Source of the DNA: DASZVB01 sp036272055
GTDB lineage: Bacteria > Myxococcota_A > Polyangia > Polyangiales > Polyangiaceae
NCBI GenBank assembly: GCA_036272055.1
Contig: DATAZL010000129.1
Coordinates: 186,001-250,000, forward strand
Reading direction: 5' to 3'
DNA: 64,000 bases
Below the pieces are notes generated by a model. The model did no database searches. It had not been told where the DNA came from and worked only from the letters and a program-made list of their open reading frames with translations. A program made the translations under genes and the position numbers. Positions 43,233-52,430 of the stretch are shown here, one piece after another (position 1 is the stretch's first letter; every line of letters starts with the position of its first letter).

Positions 43233-43282
43233 TTCCGCATCGCCACCACCGTCGTCCCGAGGCATCAAAGACGCGGAACTAC

Positions 43283-43421
43283 GCGAGCGCAGCGAGCCCG
43301 CGAAGCGGCGGGGGGAGCAGTTCGCCGTAGGCGAAGCGGACTGCGCGAGCACAGCGAGCCCGCGAAGCGGCGGGGGGAGCAGTTCGCCGTAGGCGAAGCT
43401 GCGGGGGGCCAAGGCCCCCCT
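43283..43421 (-). repeat. Structured repeat, copy 3 (reverse orientation)
   Basis: Read on the minus strand it starts with ggggggccttggcccccc 3 bp after the stop of the gene at 43425. The second and third hairpins follow, and then those two hairpins are repeated. The hairpin-2 loop is tac in both copies, against ttc and tgc elsewhere. It separates convergent genes ending at 43232 (plus) and 43425 (minus). Confidence 0.9.
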
Positions 43422-43424
43422 TGC

Positions 43425-43745
43425 TTAGTGCTGCGACTGGCAGAAGAGACAGTTCGCGCCGGTGCATCCTTCCTTCTCGATGCAGGCGCCGAGCTTGTTG
43501 GGGGCGAACTCGCAGGGCTCGCCGAATTTCTGGCAAGTCTTCATCGCCACGTGCGGCGTGAACGAAGGCACCGGCGCCCCGTAGCCGTTGCCGAAGTTTC
43601 CCTCGGGGCGATTCTTCAGGATGAGCACGACCGACGTGATCGCCCCGATGATGCCCACGCCGAAGATGATGATGAAGCTCCGCCGGGCGCTCACCACCTC
43701 GCGGCGTAACCGTACGGCTTCGGTCTCGGGAGGCTGTTCGGTCAT
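43425..43745 (-). CDS. Small membrane protein with Cys-rich tail
   Basis: 106 residues. A charged N-terminus is followed by one membrane helix (about 24-44, FIIIFGVGIIGAITSVVLIL). A mature region with six cysteines in 40 residues (KTCQKFGEPC, LGACIEKEGC, GANCLFCQ) follows, perhaps a disulfide or metal knot. Function unknown. The stop codon abuts repeat copy 3. Confidence 0.65.
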   Translation of the reverse strand: MTEQPPETEAVRLRREVVSARRSFIIIFGVGIIGAITSVVLILKNRPEGNFGNGYGAPVPSFTPHVAMKTCQKFGEPCEFAPNKLGACIEKEGCTGANCLFCQSQH

Positions 43746-43906
43746 GGGTGGTCGTAGCTTACCTCAGCGCGTTCCGGGGCGTTTTACCCGGACCGGGCGG
43801 GCGTCCGGCCCTACGGGGCTCGCTGGAACGACGTTGGAGCGATCCGTGCAACGGAAGCCCTTTCGCGCCGCGCATCGAGCGCGAGCCGCACGAAAGGACA
43901 CGACGA

Positions 43907-44248
43907 ATGGTCAACACCAGTCACATCAAGCCTCACATGCCCGTGGTCTGTTCCGAAGGCGGACAGTTCGCCACCGTCGATCACATGGAGTCGGACGGCA
44001 TGATCAAGCTCAGCCGGGACAAGAGCGGCCAGCACCACTACATCCCGACCGCCTGGGTCACGTCCATCGACGACAAGCTGCACGTCGATCGCCCCGGCGA
44101 CCAGGCGATGCGCGAGTGGTCCACCTCCCCGACGATGCCGGATCGCAGCAAGGAGGATCCGACCTTCACCGAGCGCGTGCGCAGCCAGCAAGCGCCGAAG
44201 GCCGACCCCGAGCTCGATCCGCAACGCGCCGCGCGGCTCCGGCATTGA
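43907..44248 (+). CDS. DUF2171-like small protein
   Basis: 113 residues starting MVNTSHIKPHMPVVCSEGG, then VDHMESDGMIKLSRDKSGQHHYIP and WVTSIDDKLHVDRP. This is the PRC-barrel-like DUF2171 pattern found in many soil bacteria, often linked with stress proteins. aaagga precedes the ATG at 43907. The extra 50 C-terminal residues are polar and probably disordered. Function unknown. Confidence 0.78.
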   Translation: MVNTSHIKPHMPVVCSEGGQFATVDHMESDGMIKLSRDKSGQHHYIPTAWVTSIDDKLHVDRPGDQAMREWSTSPTMPDRSKEDPTFTERVRSQQAPKADPELDPQRAARLRH

Positions 44249-44360
44249 TCCGCGCGAGCTCTCTCCGGTGGCGCCGTCCGGGTGACGGCGCGCCGCCGGG
44301 GGGCGCAGTCACCCGCGCGTCCGGCCTACGAGTGCCGTCGGCTGCGCGTCTGACGGCGGC

Positions 44361-45857
44361 TCATTGCTTCCAGAGCTTCTCGTACTCCTCGGCGCTCTGC
44401 ATGTTGGTGGCGTTCTCCGGGTAGAAGCTCCAGTCGCCGCTCCCGCCGTTGTCGAACTGATTCTCGAACGCGAGGATGTCGGCGTTGTCCTTGAAGAAGC
44501 CGTACATCATGTCGACGAAGGCGGGCAGATCGCCATAGCCGTACTGGCCGCGGTCCATCGACCACTCGGGGACGCCGATCATCTTGCCGTGCTGTCGCGC
44601 GTAGGTCGCGACGTAGCAGATGTCCTGCGTATTGCCGCAGGTGTCCTTCCAGTTCGTCGTGGTCGCCGGCGACAGGCTCTTGAAGTCGTAGCGATTGATC
44701 CCGACGATGTCGACGTAAGCGTCACCGGGATAGGCGTCCCAGGCGCTGTTCACCGAGTAGTCGCCACCCTTCACGGTGTTCGAGCTCGCCGAGAGCACCC
44801 AGACGACGCGAAGCGACGACTCAGAGTGGATCGCCGTGTACACGTGGCGCCAGCAGCCCGTCCACACGTCGATGCCGACGACTCCGGGGTTCCACCGGAA
44901 CCAGGTTCCGTTGAACTCGTGCGCCGGTGACACCACGGTGTTGGCGCCGGTACGTCCTGCCGCCGTCGCGTTCGCCGCGAACGTCTGCCAGTACGTGTCG
45001 TAGGCGCCGTTCGCGCAGTCGCGCATCTGCTGGTCGTAGTTCGTGTCGCTGTCACGCCCGGCCATCGACATGCTGAGCACCATGACGCCGGACCACCCGG
45101 CGTAGAGGTCGTACACCTTCACGGTGTTCGTGCCGTCGAGCGTCCCGTTCAGCCCCGGCGCCGTCACCCAGTCCCACGTCAGATAGTGTTCGTTGATCCA
45201 GTTCGACGTCGTCGGTCTGCCGCGAAACGCGCCGAAGGCGTTCGCGAAGTCACGGCTGAGACCGTCGGTGCCGCTCGGCCAGAACGACGTAGGCGGCGTC
45301 GTTCCCGCGTTGTTCACCGTGAATATACGTGGCCCGGCGTCGGCGTCGTTCGTGAAGCTCGCGCCCGGCGCGCTGTCCCAGGCATGCGCCGTCAGGGTCA
45401 CCGCCCCGTTCGCAAGCTTCGTCGTATCGACGGAGCAAGTCGCGCTCGCGTGATCGGCGCTGACCGTGCAGCGCACGACCATCGTTCTGCCCTGAAAGAC
45501 CTCGACATTGACGAACCCGCGTCCAGCAAGGTGCAAGTCCGTCGTGCCAGTGAGCGTCGCATTCACCGCCGGCGACGACCACGCCAGCGTCACCGCCGAC
45601 GAGCCGCCCCCCGTCCCTTTCCCACCCGCGCCACCGTTGGACGACGTGCCGCCACTCGACGACGTGCCGCCACTCGACGACGTGCCGGCGCTCGACGTCG
45701 TGCCGGCGCTCGACGTCGTGCCGGCGAGTGATGCGCTTCCGGCGTTCGGGGAGTCGCGTCCGGCGCCTCCGGCGTCGTTCGCGGCGTCGGACGAGCACGC
45801 CACGACGAGCAACGACAGGATCAGCGCCGTGAACGGAATGCCGCCTCTGAGCTCCAT
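44361..45857 (-). CDS. GH26-family glycoside hydrolase lipoprotein (mannanase-like)
   Basis: 498 residues. A lipoprotein signal (LSLLVVAC, Cys 21) and a Ser/Thr/Gly linker built on 15-18-bp DNA repeats (SSGGTS, SAGTTS) lead into an Ig-like domain (about 88-182) and a TIM barrel. The acid/base is E314 in PAHEFNGTWFRW and the nucleophile E431 in IGVPEWSM, as in clan GH-A family 26. GH26 enzymes mostly cut beta-mannans; some cut xylan or lichenan. Surface anchoring suggests polysaccharide degradation outside the cell. Confidence 0.87.
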   Translation of the reverse strand: MELRGGIPFTALILSLLVVACSSDAANDAGGAGRDSPNAGSASLAGTTSSAGTTSSAGTSSSGGTSSSGGTSSNGGAGGKGTGGGSSAVTLAWSSPAVNATLTGTTDLHLAGRGFVNVEVFQGRTMVVRCTVSADHASATCSVDTTKLANGAVTLTAHAWDSAPGASFTNDADAGPRIFTVNNAGTTPPTSFWPSGTDGLSRDFANAFGAFRGRPTTSNWINEHYLTWDWVTAPGLNGTLDGTNTVKVYDLYAGWSGVMVLSMSMAGRDSDTNYDQQMRDCANGAYDTYWQTFAANATAAGRTGANTVVSPAHEFNGTWFRWNPGVVGIDVWTGCWRHVYTAIHSESSLRVVWVLSASSNTVKGGDYSVNSAWDAYPGDAYVDIVGINRYDFKSLSPATTTNWKDTCGNTQDICYVATYARQHGKMIGVPEWSMDRGQYGYGDLPAFVDMMYGFFKDNADILAFENQFDNGGSGDWSFYPENATNMQSAEEYEKLWKQ

Positions 45858-45948
45858 GTGGCGGCGGTACCGCGAATCGCGAGCAATGGCTCAAAACGGG
45901 CCCCGCGACGGCTCGAAGCGGTGCGCCGTCGATTGGCGGCGCAAATGT

Positions 45949-46923
45949 TCAATGCAGGGTGAACGTGACGTCGAGGCCGCCGCTCAGGGCGTTCAGGCTG
46001 TATCCGCTGTCGTTGCGATCCGAATCCTTCAGCGACGCGCGGCTCGACGCCGTGAACATCGCCATCAACCCGAGCGACCACTCCGGCCCGATCCACCAGT
46101 CGTAACCCCCGAACGCGCTCCCCGCGAACGCCGCACCGCTCGAGTCCGGAAGCTGCGAGTCGGAGACCGTGATCACGCCGAGCGCGAGCAGACCGCCGAA
46201 GTGCCAGCCGTCGTTCGCGCGTGGAAAGTAATCCATCAGGATCCCGAGCTCACCGAGCGTCGCGGTCCCGTTGCCCTCCGGCTTTGGCGCGCCGTGAACC
46301 GTCCCGCGCGTCTGCTCCCACCGGAGCACCCCCGCGACGACGACGCCTTCACCCGGAGTGCCACCGATCGCGAGGGTCGGTGCCGTCGTGAGCCCGTGAA
46401 TCGCCACGTCCCCCGATTTACCGTCGCCGGTGAACGACGTGTAGTGCGTTCCCGTCGAAATTCGCAGATAGAGACCGTCGTGCCGGTAAGCGCTTCGCGG
46501 TTGCAAGCACGGTGACGGAAGCGCGCGCGTCGTGCACGCGGGCAACTGCATGGGCGTCGAGTACGAGATCGGCATCATCGTGGGCGCTTGCACGGGAACG
46601 GGCGCCGGCGCGATCAGCGTGCTCCCTTGCACCTGCGCGGCGACGTCGAGCGGCGCGGAAGCGGCATCGGGCGATGGCGGCGGCGTCGTCGGCATTGGCG
46701 TCGTCGGCATTGGCGTCGTCGGCACCGGCGCTCCGTAGGGTGCCGGCGCGACGTTCGAGGTGGACGCGCCGGGCAACGGCGCAGTGGGTGCCGGACCGGC
46801 GGGATACTGCGCAGTGGCCGAACCCGCGCGGAGCGGTTGCGCCGTCCCGGCTCTGGCCACCATGATGGCCACAGCACACGTGACGAACGTCAGCGAGCCC
46901 CGGAACGCGGATTTTCTGGCCAT
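45949..46923 (-). CDS. Putative outer-membrane beta-barrel with Pro-rich linker
   Basis: 324 residues. The ATG at 46923 gives MARKSAFRGSLTFVTCAVAI, a good signal peptide, better than the GTG/ATG 16 codons earlier. A Pro/Thr linker contains 15-bp tandem repeats (PMPTT). The C-terminal 190 residues show alternating Gly/aromatic strands (YLRISTGTHYTSF, FGGLLALGVITVSDS, FGGYDWWIGPEWSLGLMA) and end in GGLDVTFTLH, as in OmpA/OmpW-sized barrels. Function unknown. The region beyond its start is non-coding. Confidence 0.68.
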   Translation of the reverse strand: MARKSAFRGSLTFVTCAVAIMVARAGTAQPLRAGSATAQYPAGPAPTAPLPGASTSNVAPAPYGAPVPTTPMPTTPMPTTPPPSPDAASAPLDVAAQVQGSTLIAPAPVPVQAPTMMPISYSTPMQLPACTTRALPSPCLQPRSAYRHDGLYLRISTGTHYTSFTGDGKSGDVAIHGLTTAPTLAIGGTPGEGVVVAGVLRWEQTRGTVHGAPKPEGNGTATLGELGILMDYFPRANDGWHFGGLLALGVITVSDSQLPDSSGAAFAGSAFGGYDWWIGPEWSLGLMAMFTASSRASLKDSDRNDSGYSLNALSGGLDVTFTLH

Positions 46924-47377
46924 TTGCGCGCGCAGCATCGCGAACGCCACCCACGCCGTCAATGGGTCCATTCGATTCGGCCCGCGCGACGTTCTCGCTC
47001 ATCGCCACGCACCGTAACAACCGGCGCGTCCGCCGGTGCACGCCGCACGCCCTTCGACGCCTTCGACGCCCCGCCGGCTCTTCGCGCCGCGATGGGAGCA
47101 ACAAGAACATCGATCGGATGCCGACGGCAACCGTGGGACTCGCGTGCGCCACGCCCGCCCGCAACGCCCTCGAAGGCATGTCGAACCCACGCCGGACTGG
47201 ACCTTCAAGGAGAGAGCGCGCGCCATCGTCAGCACTTGATTGGGCGGCTATCAGTCGGAGCTCAGAGCCCACAGCGAGTCACCGGCGCTCGCGTCGCTCG
47301 GAAAGGCGCGTCGTACGCATTTTGGATTGAGGAAGCCCTCCACGGCGCGCTCGTCGGCGACACGCCGTTTCGCGATT
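46924..47377. other. Intergenic region, nothing recognised
   Basis: About 450 bp between an outer-membrane protein gene and a transposase remnant. The open frames here are short, Arg-rich and without homologous motifs. It should contain the promoter of the leftward gene at 45949. I see no RNA gene or repeat. Confidence 0.5.
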
Positions 47378-47862
47378 TCACGCCGGCGCTTCGTCCGACG
47401 CGATCAGGCCGTGCATCTTCCATCCGATGCGCAAGAGCCAGGTTCTCGCCGGCACCGCCGGTGCGTCTTGCGGTGGACGTTCGACGCGCGCTGTGAAGCC
47501 GTCGAAATAGGGCGCGGTCGAGAGCGGATCGAGGCACGCCGCAGGCGTGGATCGGCCCAAGCCTGCGCCGTGATGCCGGTGGTTGTGAAGGGCGTAGACG
47601 AGCGCGCGCTTCACTTCGAGCGGCGTCTTGAGCACGCGCGAGTGGTACCGATCGGCGAGCACCTAGCCGTGCCGTCGCCAGCGCTTGTTCAGCCGGTAAG
47701 CGACGCGACCGCCCAGCCCCTGCATTGCGCGCGAGGGCGTGTCTTTGCTCTCGTTTCGACGATGAGATGTACGTGGTTCGACTGTACGGAAATCTGCACC
47801 AGGCGGGTCCCGAACCGCTCCTTCGCTGCGCGAAACGCTCCGAGCATCAGCGTCGCGAGTTC
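47378..47862 (-). pseudogene. Decayed HUH transposase (REP-associated tyrosine transposase-like)
   Basis: The remnant reads, in order: LGAFRAAKERFGTRLVQISV, then SNHVHLIVE (HUH motif, His codons at 47767-47775). A one-base frameshift follows near 47750, then RAMQGLGGRVAYRLNKRWRRHG. Next are an in-frame TAG (47663-47665), and ADRYHSRVLKTPLEVKRALV with the catalytic-Tyr segment, then LDPLSTAPYFDGF and ARTWLLRIGW. The first ~40 residues are missing, and the upstream end meets the stop of the helicase gene. Truncation, frameshift and stop show it is inactive. Confidence 0.82.
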
Positions 47863-47869
47863 AGCGACC

Positions 47870-49456
47870 TTACCGGAGCAGAGGAGACGTCGTTCCGACG
47901 TGGGCCAGGATTAGTTGGTGGCGGGCGCGGGTGATGGCGATGTAGAGGGCTCTCCGGGATGGGGGGTCGTCGGGGTAGGTGGCGGCGTTGGCGTCGGGGA
48001 CGATGACGTAGTCGAACTCCAGGCCCTTCACTTCGTCGATGGTGCTCGCTTGCACGACGCCGCGCGGGAGAAACTTTCCGTCGAAGACGAGGCGCATCGG
48101 GACGGTGCGGCGGAATCGACCGACGAGGCGCCGCACGACGAGCGGTGATCTGCAGAGGACCGCGAGCGACGTGCGCCGATCACGACGGAGCACGAGCTCG
48201 ACCTCGCGTCCGAGCTCGCCGCAGAGCGCTTCCTCGTCGGGGAATTGCCGCAGGACCGTCGGCGCGCCGCGAACCATGTTCGGCGGCGGAGCGAACGAGC
48301 TCGCGCTCGGGAGACGTCCGTCGCGCAGCGCCCTCGCGAGGGCTTCGACCTGCGGCGGGCAGCGATGGCCGATCTCGAGCTTCACCGTCTCGAGCGCCGC
48401 CGGACGGAGCTCGTGCATCACGTTGTCCCAGCCTGCGAAGGTCGTCGTGTCGTCGGTCTGCTGGTCGGCGTCGCCGGAGACGATCAGCGTTCCGCCCGGC
48501 GCGAGGCTCCGGCCGAGGAGCGCGAGCTCGATCGGCGCGAATTCCTGGGCCTCGTCGATCGCGATGAGATCGAAGAGACGAGGCGGCAAGGCCGGCGTTC
48601 CACGGGCGGCGGCGCGCAGACGGTCGAGCTCGAAGAGCACGGCGTAGTCCTCGACATCGACGGTGTCGGCGTGCGCGGTGGCGGTGCCGTCGTCGAGCGA
48701 ACGTCCATCGACGGCGCGCAGACGCGAGGCGTCGTTCACGTGAGCGTGCTCGCGCTCGGCAGAGGGCCCGAGCTGCACGCGGGTGCGTTCGAGGACGTCC
48801 TCGACGCACGTCCACGGCAGGGAACCCGCGCGCTGGACCTCGGCCATCAACGTGCGATCGCCGAACAGGTGCTGCAGATCACCCCGCGACACACGCCGCC
48901 TCCTGCTCCTCGCCTGCGGCGCGTCGTGATCGTCGTCGACACGTCCGGGCTCGCGCGTGGCCAGCTCCGCGAGCGCAATACGCAGCGCCGGGTGACGCTT
49001 GAGGCGCATCACGTTCGCCGGAGTGAGCTCGCTCTCCCGCGGCAAGAAGCGAAACGCGTGCCGTGCCTGTGCCGATGCCCAGCGGTCGTAGGTGGCCACC
49101 TCGACGTCGGCTCCCGCGCGTCGGAGCAGCGGCTCGAGCAGACGGACGAGTCCCTCCGTCGGGACGACCACCGCTGCACGAAGACGTCCCCGTGCGGCAG
49201 CCACGAGACGCGCGACGCGGAGCACGAGGACGGTCGTCTTGCCGTGCCCGGCCTCGCCGAGCACGAGCAGCGAGCGCGACGGATCGCAGGTGATCGCGTC
49301 ACGCTGGGAGCGGGTCGGAGTGACGTCGACGAGCGACGGAGTCCTCCGGCGTTCGCTGCGACTCCTCGAAACGAGAGATGCGAGTGTCGGAATGTCACGC
49401 CGGGAAATGGACGCGCTCTTCATGTCCGGATCGCACACGATGCCGGTTCGACTCAC
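47870..49456 (-). CDS. UvrD-like superfamily 1 ATPase/helicase-like protein
   Basis: The 528-residue protein has the SF1 motifs: Walker A LGEAGHGKTT (about 67-76), Walker B IAIDEAQEF, motif III SGDADQQ, motif V VKGLEFDYVIVPDA and motif VI ALYIAITRARHQLIL. It is compact, with short 1B/2B insertions, and resembles HelD or standalone UvrD-like proteins more than UvrD or RecB. GTG at 49456 is preferred because GGGGGAG lies just upstream; an ATG at 49423 is possible. DNA or RNA polymerase remodelling is a guess. Confidence 0.87.
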   Translation of the reverse strand: MSRTGIVCDPDMKSASISRRDIPTLASLVSRSRSERRRTPSLVDVTPTRSQRDAITCDPSRSLLVLGEAGHGKTTVLVLRVARLVAAARGRLRAAVVVPTEGLVRLLEPLLRRAGADVEVATYDRWASAQARHAFRFLPRESELTPANVMRLKRHPALRIALAELATREPGRVDDDHDAPQARSRRRRVSRGDLQHLFGDRTLMAEVQRAGSLPWTCVEDVLERTRVQLGPSAEREHAHVNDASRLRAVDGRSLDDGTATAHADTVDVEDYAVLFELDRLRAAARGTPALPPRLFDLIAIDEAQEFAPIELALLGRSLAPGGTLIVSGDADQQTDDTTTFAGWDNVMHELRPAALETVKLEIGHRCPPQVEALARALRDGRLPSASSFAPPPNMVRGAPTVLRQFPDEEALCGELGREVELVLRRDRRTSLAVLCRSPLVVRRLVGRFRRTVPMRLVFDGKFLPRGVVQASTIDEVKGLEFDYVIVPDANAATYPDDPPSRRALYIAITRARHQLILAHVGTTSPLLR

Positions 49457-49614
49457 AATCTCCCCCTTTCTGACGAGAAGCGTGATAATTATCGGGTCAG
49501 GGGTTCGCGAGGGGCGAGACGTTCTGCGACGAACGCAGGGCCGGAGTATCGACCGCTCCGGGCAAATTTGCCTTCAGGACGTGCAACCGGCCGGCGGGGA
49601 CTTAAGACAGTGCG

Positions 49615-51369
49615 ATGCAATGGCTTCGAGGGGCGACGTCACTCCATCGCTCGATCTTCCGGACCCTCTTCGCGACGCTCGCGCTTGCGTGCCTGCCCGT
49701 CGATGTCTCGGCGCAGATTCTTCCGCTCGCGAAGCCGGCCCCAGCGCCGAGCGCGAGCGCTGCGGCAAAGAACGATCGCGACGGCAAGGCGAACACGAGT
49801 GCGACGGCGAAAGACGATCACGACGGCAAGGCGAACGCGAAGGACGACGATGACGATGCCGAGTCGCCGGACTCGCCGAGGGCGTCGATGTCGCGATTTC
49901 TGGAGCTCACCCGGGCGTCGGACTACGCCGGCGCCGCAGCGTATCTCGACCTTCCGAAGGGACGCGAAGACGACGGCCCGGTCCTGTCGCGCCGCTTGAT
50001 CGCGGTCCTCGATCGTTACGACTGGATCGATCTCGACAAGCTCTCCGGGCGCCCCACCGGCAACGTCGATGACGGCCTGCCGGCGAGCTACGAGTCGCTC
50101 GGAACCGTTCCGAGCTCCGGTGCGGCGCCCGAGCCGGTGCGGCTCGTGAAGCAGAGCAAGCCGCCCATCAAGTGGGTGTTCTCGAAGACCACCGTCGAGC
50201 GCGTCGACAGCTGGTACGACGGGCTCCCCGATCGCTGGTCGCTCGAGCATCTGCCGGCGCCACTGCTCCGACCCGGACCGCGCGGGCTGCTCTGGTGGCA
50301 ATGGATCGCGTTTCCCGCGATGCTGCTCGGCTCGATCCTGGTCGGCGCGTTGGCAGGCTGGGCGACGCGCAAGGCGCTCCGTCCAATCGTCAAGCGAACG
50401 ACGACGCCGTGGGACGACGCGATCCTCGAGCGACTCGGCGGCCCGGGAGCGCTCGCGTGGGCGCTCGGTTTCGTGTACTTCACGGCGCCCGCCCTCGCCC
50501 TCTACGAGCCGGCGCAGGTCTTTTTGCAGCAGCTTTTGAAGGGCGGCGTGCTCTTCGACTTCTTCTGGGCGCTGAGCCGCGTCATGGACATCGGCGCGCG
50601 CATGATGGTCGGCGCGGGCTGGGCGCGTCAGCGTCGCGGCTCGTTCGCGCTAATCACCTTGCTCGCTCGTGTCGGGAAGGTCGTGGTCGTCGCATTCGCC
50701 GTCGTCGCCTTCGTCTCCGAGCTCGGCTATCCGGTCACGAGCGTGATCGCCGGCCTCGGCGTCGGTGGTCTGGCCATCGCGCTGGCCGCACAGAAAACCG
50801 TCGAGAATCTCTTCGGTGCGTTCTCGATCAGCGCCGACCAGCCCTTCCGCGAGGGTGATTTCATCAAGGTCGACGACGTCAGCGGCACCGTCGAGACGAT
50901 CGGACTTCGCTCGACGCGCATCCGCACCCTCGACAGGACTCTCGTGACCATGCCGAACGGCAAGCTCGCCGACACGCGAGTGGAGTCCTTCTCGGCCCGC
51001 GACAGGATCCGCTTCGTTGGCTCCATCGGGCTCGTGCGGACGACCACTGCCGCCGCCCTTCAGCGCATCCTGGCCGGGGCGGAGCGGGTAATGCGGGAGC
51101 ACTCCAAGGTGTGGCCGGACAACATCGTCGCGCGCCTCGCCGAGATCAAAGAGGGCTCGCTCATGGTCGAGCTGACGTGCTGGTTTTCGACCTCCGACTG
51201 GACCGAGTTTCAGGTGATCCGTCAGGAGGTGCTCATCGCCGTTATGCGGATCATCGAGGAAGCGGGGACGGCAGCCGCACCGGCGCCGCCTATCGGACAG
51301 ACCCGCGAAGGCCCGCCCGACAGCGGCTCACGCGCCACGCGACCCGGCGGTGACGTGGCGCGTCGCTAG
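49615..51369 (+). CDS. MscS-family mechanosensitive channel
   Basis: 584 residues. A signal peptide (about 1-33, ending VSAQ) and a charged low-complexity segment (about 52-80) with duplicated DNA encoding a KDDHDGKAN-like unit come first. A periplasmic domain and several membrane helices follow. The MscS core (about 375-545) has pore helix GLGVGGLAIALAAQKTVENLFG and FREGDFIKVDDVSGTVETIGL, in the TM3/beta region. It should open under membrane tension to release osmolytes. The 90-residue N-terminal acidic/Lys stretch is unusual. DUF6496 converges 5 bp downstream. Confidence 0.9.
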   Translation: MQWLRGATSLHRSIFRTLFATLALACLPVDVSAQILPLAKPAPAPSASAAAKNDRDGKANTSATAKDDHDGKANAKDDDDDAESPDSPRASMSRFLELTRASDYAGAAAYLDLPKGREDDGPVLSRRLIAVLDRYDWIDLDKLSGRPTGNVDDGLPASYESLGTVPSSGAAPEPVRLVKQSKPPIKWVFSKTTVERVDSWYDGLPDRWSLEHLPAPLLRPGPRGLLWWQWIAFPAMLLGSILVGALAGWATRKALRPIVKRTTTPWDDAILERLGGPGALAWALGFVYFTAPALALYEPAQVFLQQLLKGGVLFDFFWALSRVMDIGARMMVGAGWARQRRGSFALITLLARVGKVVVVAFAVVAFVSELGYPVTSVIAGLGVGGLAIALAAQKTVENLFGAFSISADQPFREGDFIKVDDVSGTVETIGLRSTRIRTLDRTLVTMPNGKLADTRVESFSARDRIRFVGSIGLVRTTTAAALQRILAGAERVMREHSKVWPDNIVARLAEIKEGSLMVELTCWFSTSDWTEFQVIRQEVLIAVMRIIEEAGTAAAPAPPIGQTREGPPDSGSRATRPGGDVARR

Positions 51370-51374
51370 AGACG

Positions 51375-51854
51375 CTAGCTGCGACCCGATCGCGACGACG
51401 CCGCGCGACCTGACGACGCTGCGCGACCTGACGTTGCGCGACCAACCGTGCCGCGGGTGCGGCGCGCCTTCGCTGCTTGCTTCGCCTGATGGGAGAGGGC
51501 GGCGGACGATGCCGCGCTGTGCCCTTCACGCTTCAGTGCCTTCTCGGTAGCCACCGAACGGCGTCGTGACGGCGCCCGCGGCGCGCGCTTCCCCTGGCCG
51601 GTCTCGTAGGCATTCTCCGCCGACTTGCGCGTCCGTTCGCTCGTCTTGCCCTTCTTCGGGGGCTCGAGGGGGACGCCGGCGCGACGGGCCTTGGAGAGGC
51701 CGATCGCGATCGCCTGCTTCGTCGAACGCGCGCCGTGCTTCCCCTCGCGGACGTGCTCGATCTCCTCGTGCACGAATTCACCCGCGGCGGTGCTGGGCGC
51801 CTTGCCGCGCTTCAAGTCTGTCTTGGCCTTCTGGACGGTCTGCTTCTCGGGCAT
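51375..51854 (-). CDS. DUF6496-like basic protein
   Basis: 159 residues beginning MPEKQTVQKAKTDLKRGK. The core EFVHEEIEHVREGKHGARST and KQAIAIGLSKARRAGV is the DUF6496 signature. The C-terminal 50 residues are Ala/Arg/Ser low complexity (GRAASSGRAASS), histone H1-like. The start ending at 51854 has ggagaagaaag upstream. It may bind nucleic acid; function unproven. The DUF3175 gene lies 60 bp upstream on the same strand. Confidence 0.8.
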   Translation of the reverse strand: MPEKQTVQKAKTDLKRGKAPSTAAGEFVHEEIEHVREGKHGARSTKQAIAIGLSKARRAGVPLEPPKKGKTSERTRKSAENAYETGQGKRAPRAPSRRRSVATEKALKREGHSAASSAALSHQAKQAAKARRTRGTVGRATSGRAASSGRAASSRSGRS

Positions 51855-51915
51855 CTTCTTTCTTCTCCATTTCCCCTCTGGGTGCATCGTCTGCAGAGCA
51901 TTCTTCGTGCCGAGC

Positions 51916-52269
51916 TCACTGCTTGGCAGCGGGGGTGGTGCTCTTGCCGAAGAGCCGTCGCAATTCGTCCTTCGCGCGGTCGATGGTCTGCTTGCGGGTC
52001 GCCGACAGGTTCTTCCCTGCGCGGTTCTCGTAAAACGTCAGCATCGACATCGCAGCGCGAAAAGGCGACGACTTCCGGCGCCCGCTGCGCTCTGCGGACC
52101 GCTTCAACGAACGGGCAATCGCGGATGGGCTCTTCGTGAACACCGATTGCTCCAGGTCGAGCGCGTCGCTGTTCTTCGTCACCTGCTTCGACCAGTACCG
52201 GCGCGCCGGTCGCTTCGCAGCCTTGGCGGTTCGTCGCGTCGTGGATTTTGCTTTCGTCGTCGTGGGCAT
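51916..52269 (-). CDS. DUF3175-like basic protein
   Basis: 117 residues. After a Lys/Arg/Thr-rich start come RYWSKQVTKNSDALDLEQSV, SIARSLKRSAERSGRRKSSP and FRAAMSMLTFYENRAGKNLS, the DUF3175 pattern. The ATG ending at 52269 has an excellent ribosome-binding site (GGAGG, 5 bases ahead). Such proteins often accompany other small basic stress proteins such as the DUF6496 neighbour. Function unknown. Confidence 0.82.
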   Translation of the reverse strand: MPTTTKAKSTTRRTAKAAKRPARRYWSKQVTKNSDALDLEQSVFTKSPSAIARSLKRSAERSGRRKSSPFRAAMSMLTFYENRAGKNLSATRKQTIDRAKDELRRLFGKSTTPAAKQ

Positions 52270-52430
52270 GGGTACCTCCGTGACGATTGAATGCGGCATC
52301 CGTGCCAGCGTGACGTGACCGAATGCCACTTTGTTCACCACGCAACTTGATTGCGCACAAAGCTGAGCCACTGAGCGTTCTCACGCCTCCCTTGGGCTCA
52401 CCACCTTCGTCACGTCGCTGGTGAGGTTCG

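Noticed and set aside
46588..47914. Plus-strand frames between 46.6 and 47.9 kb
   Set aside because: Arg-rich, overlap an outer-membrane gene and the transposase remnant on the other strand, and have no start signals or motifs.
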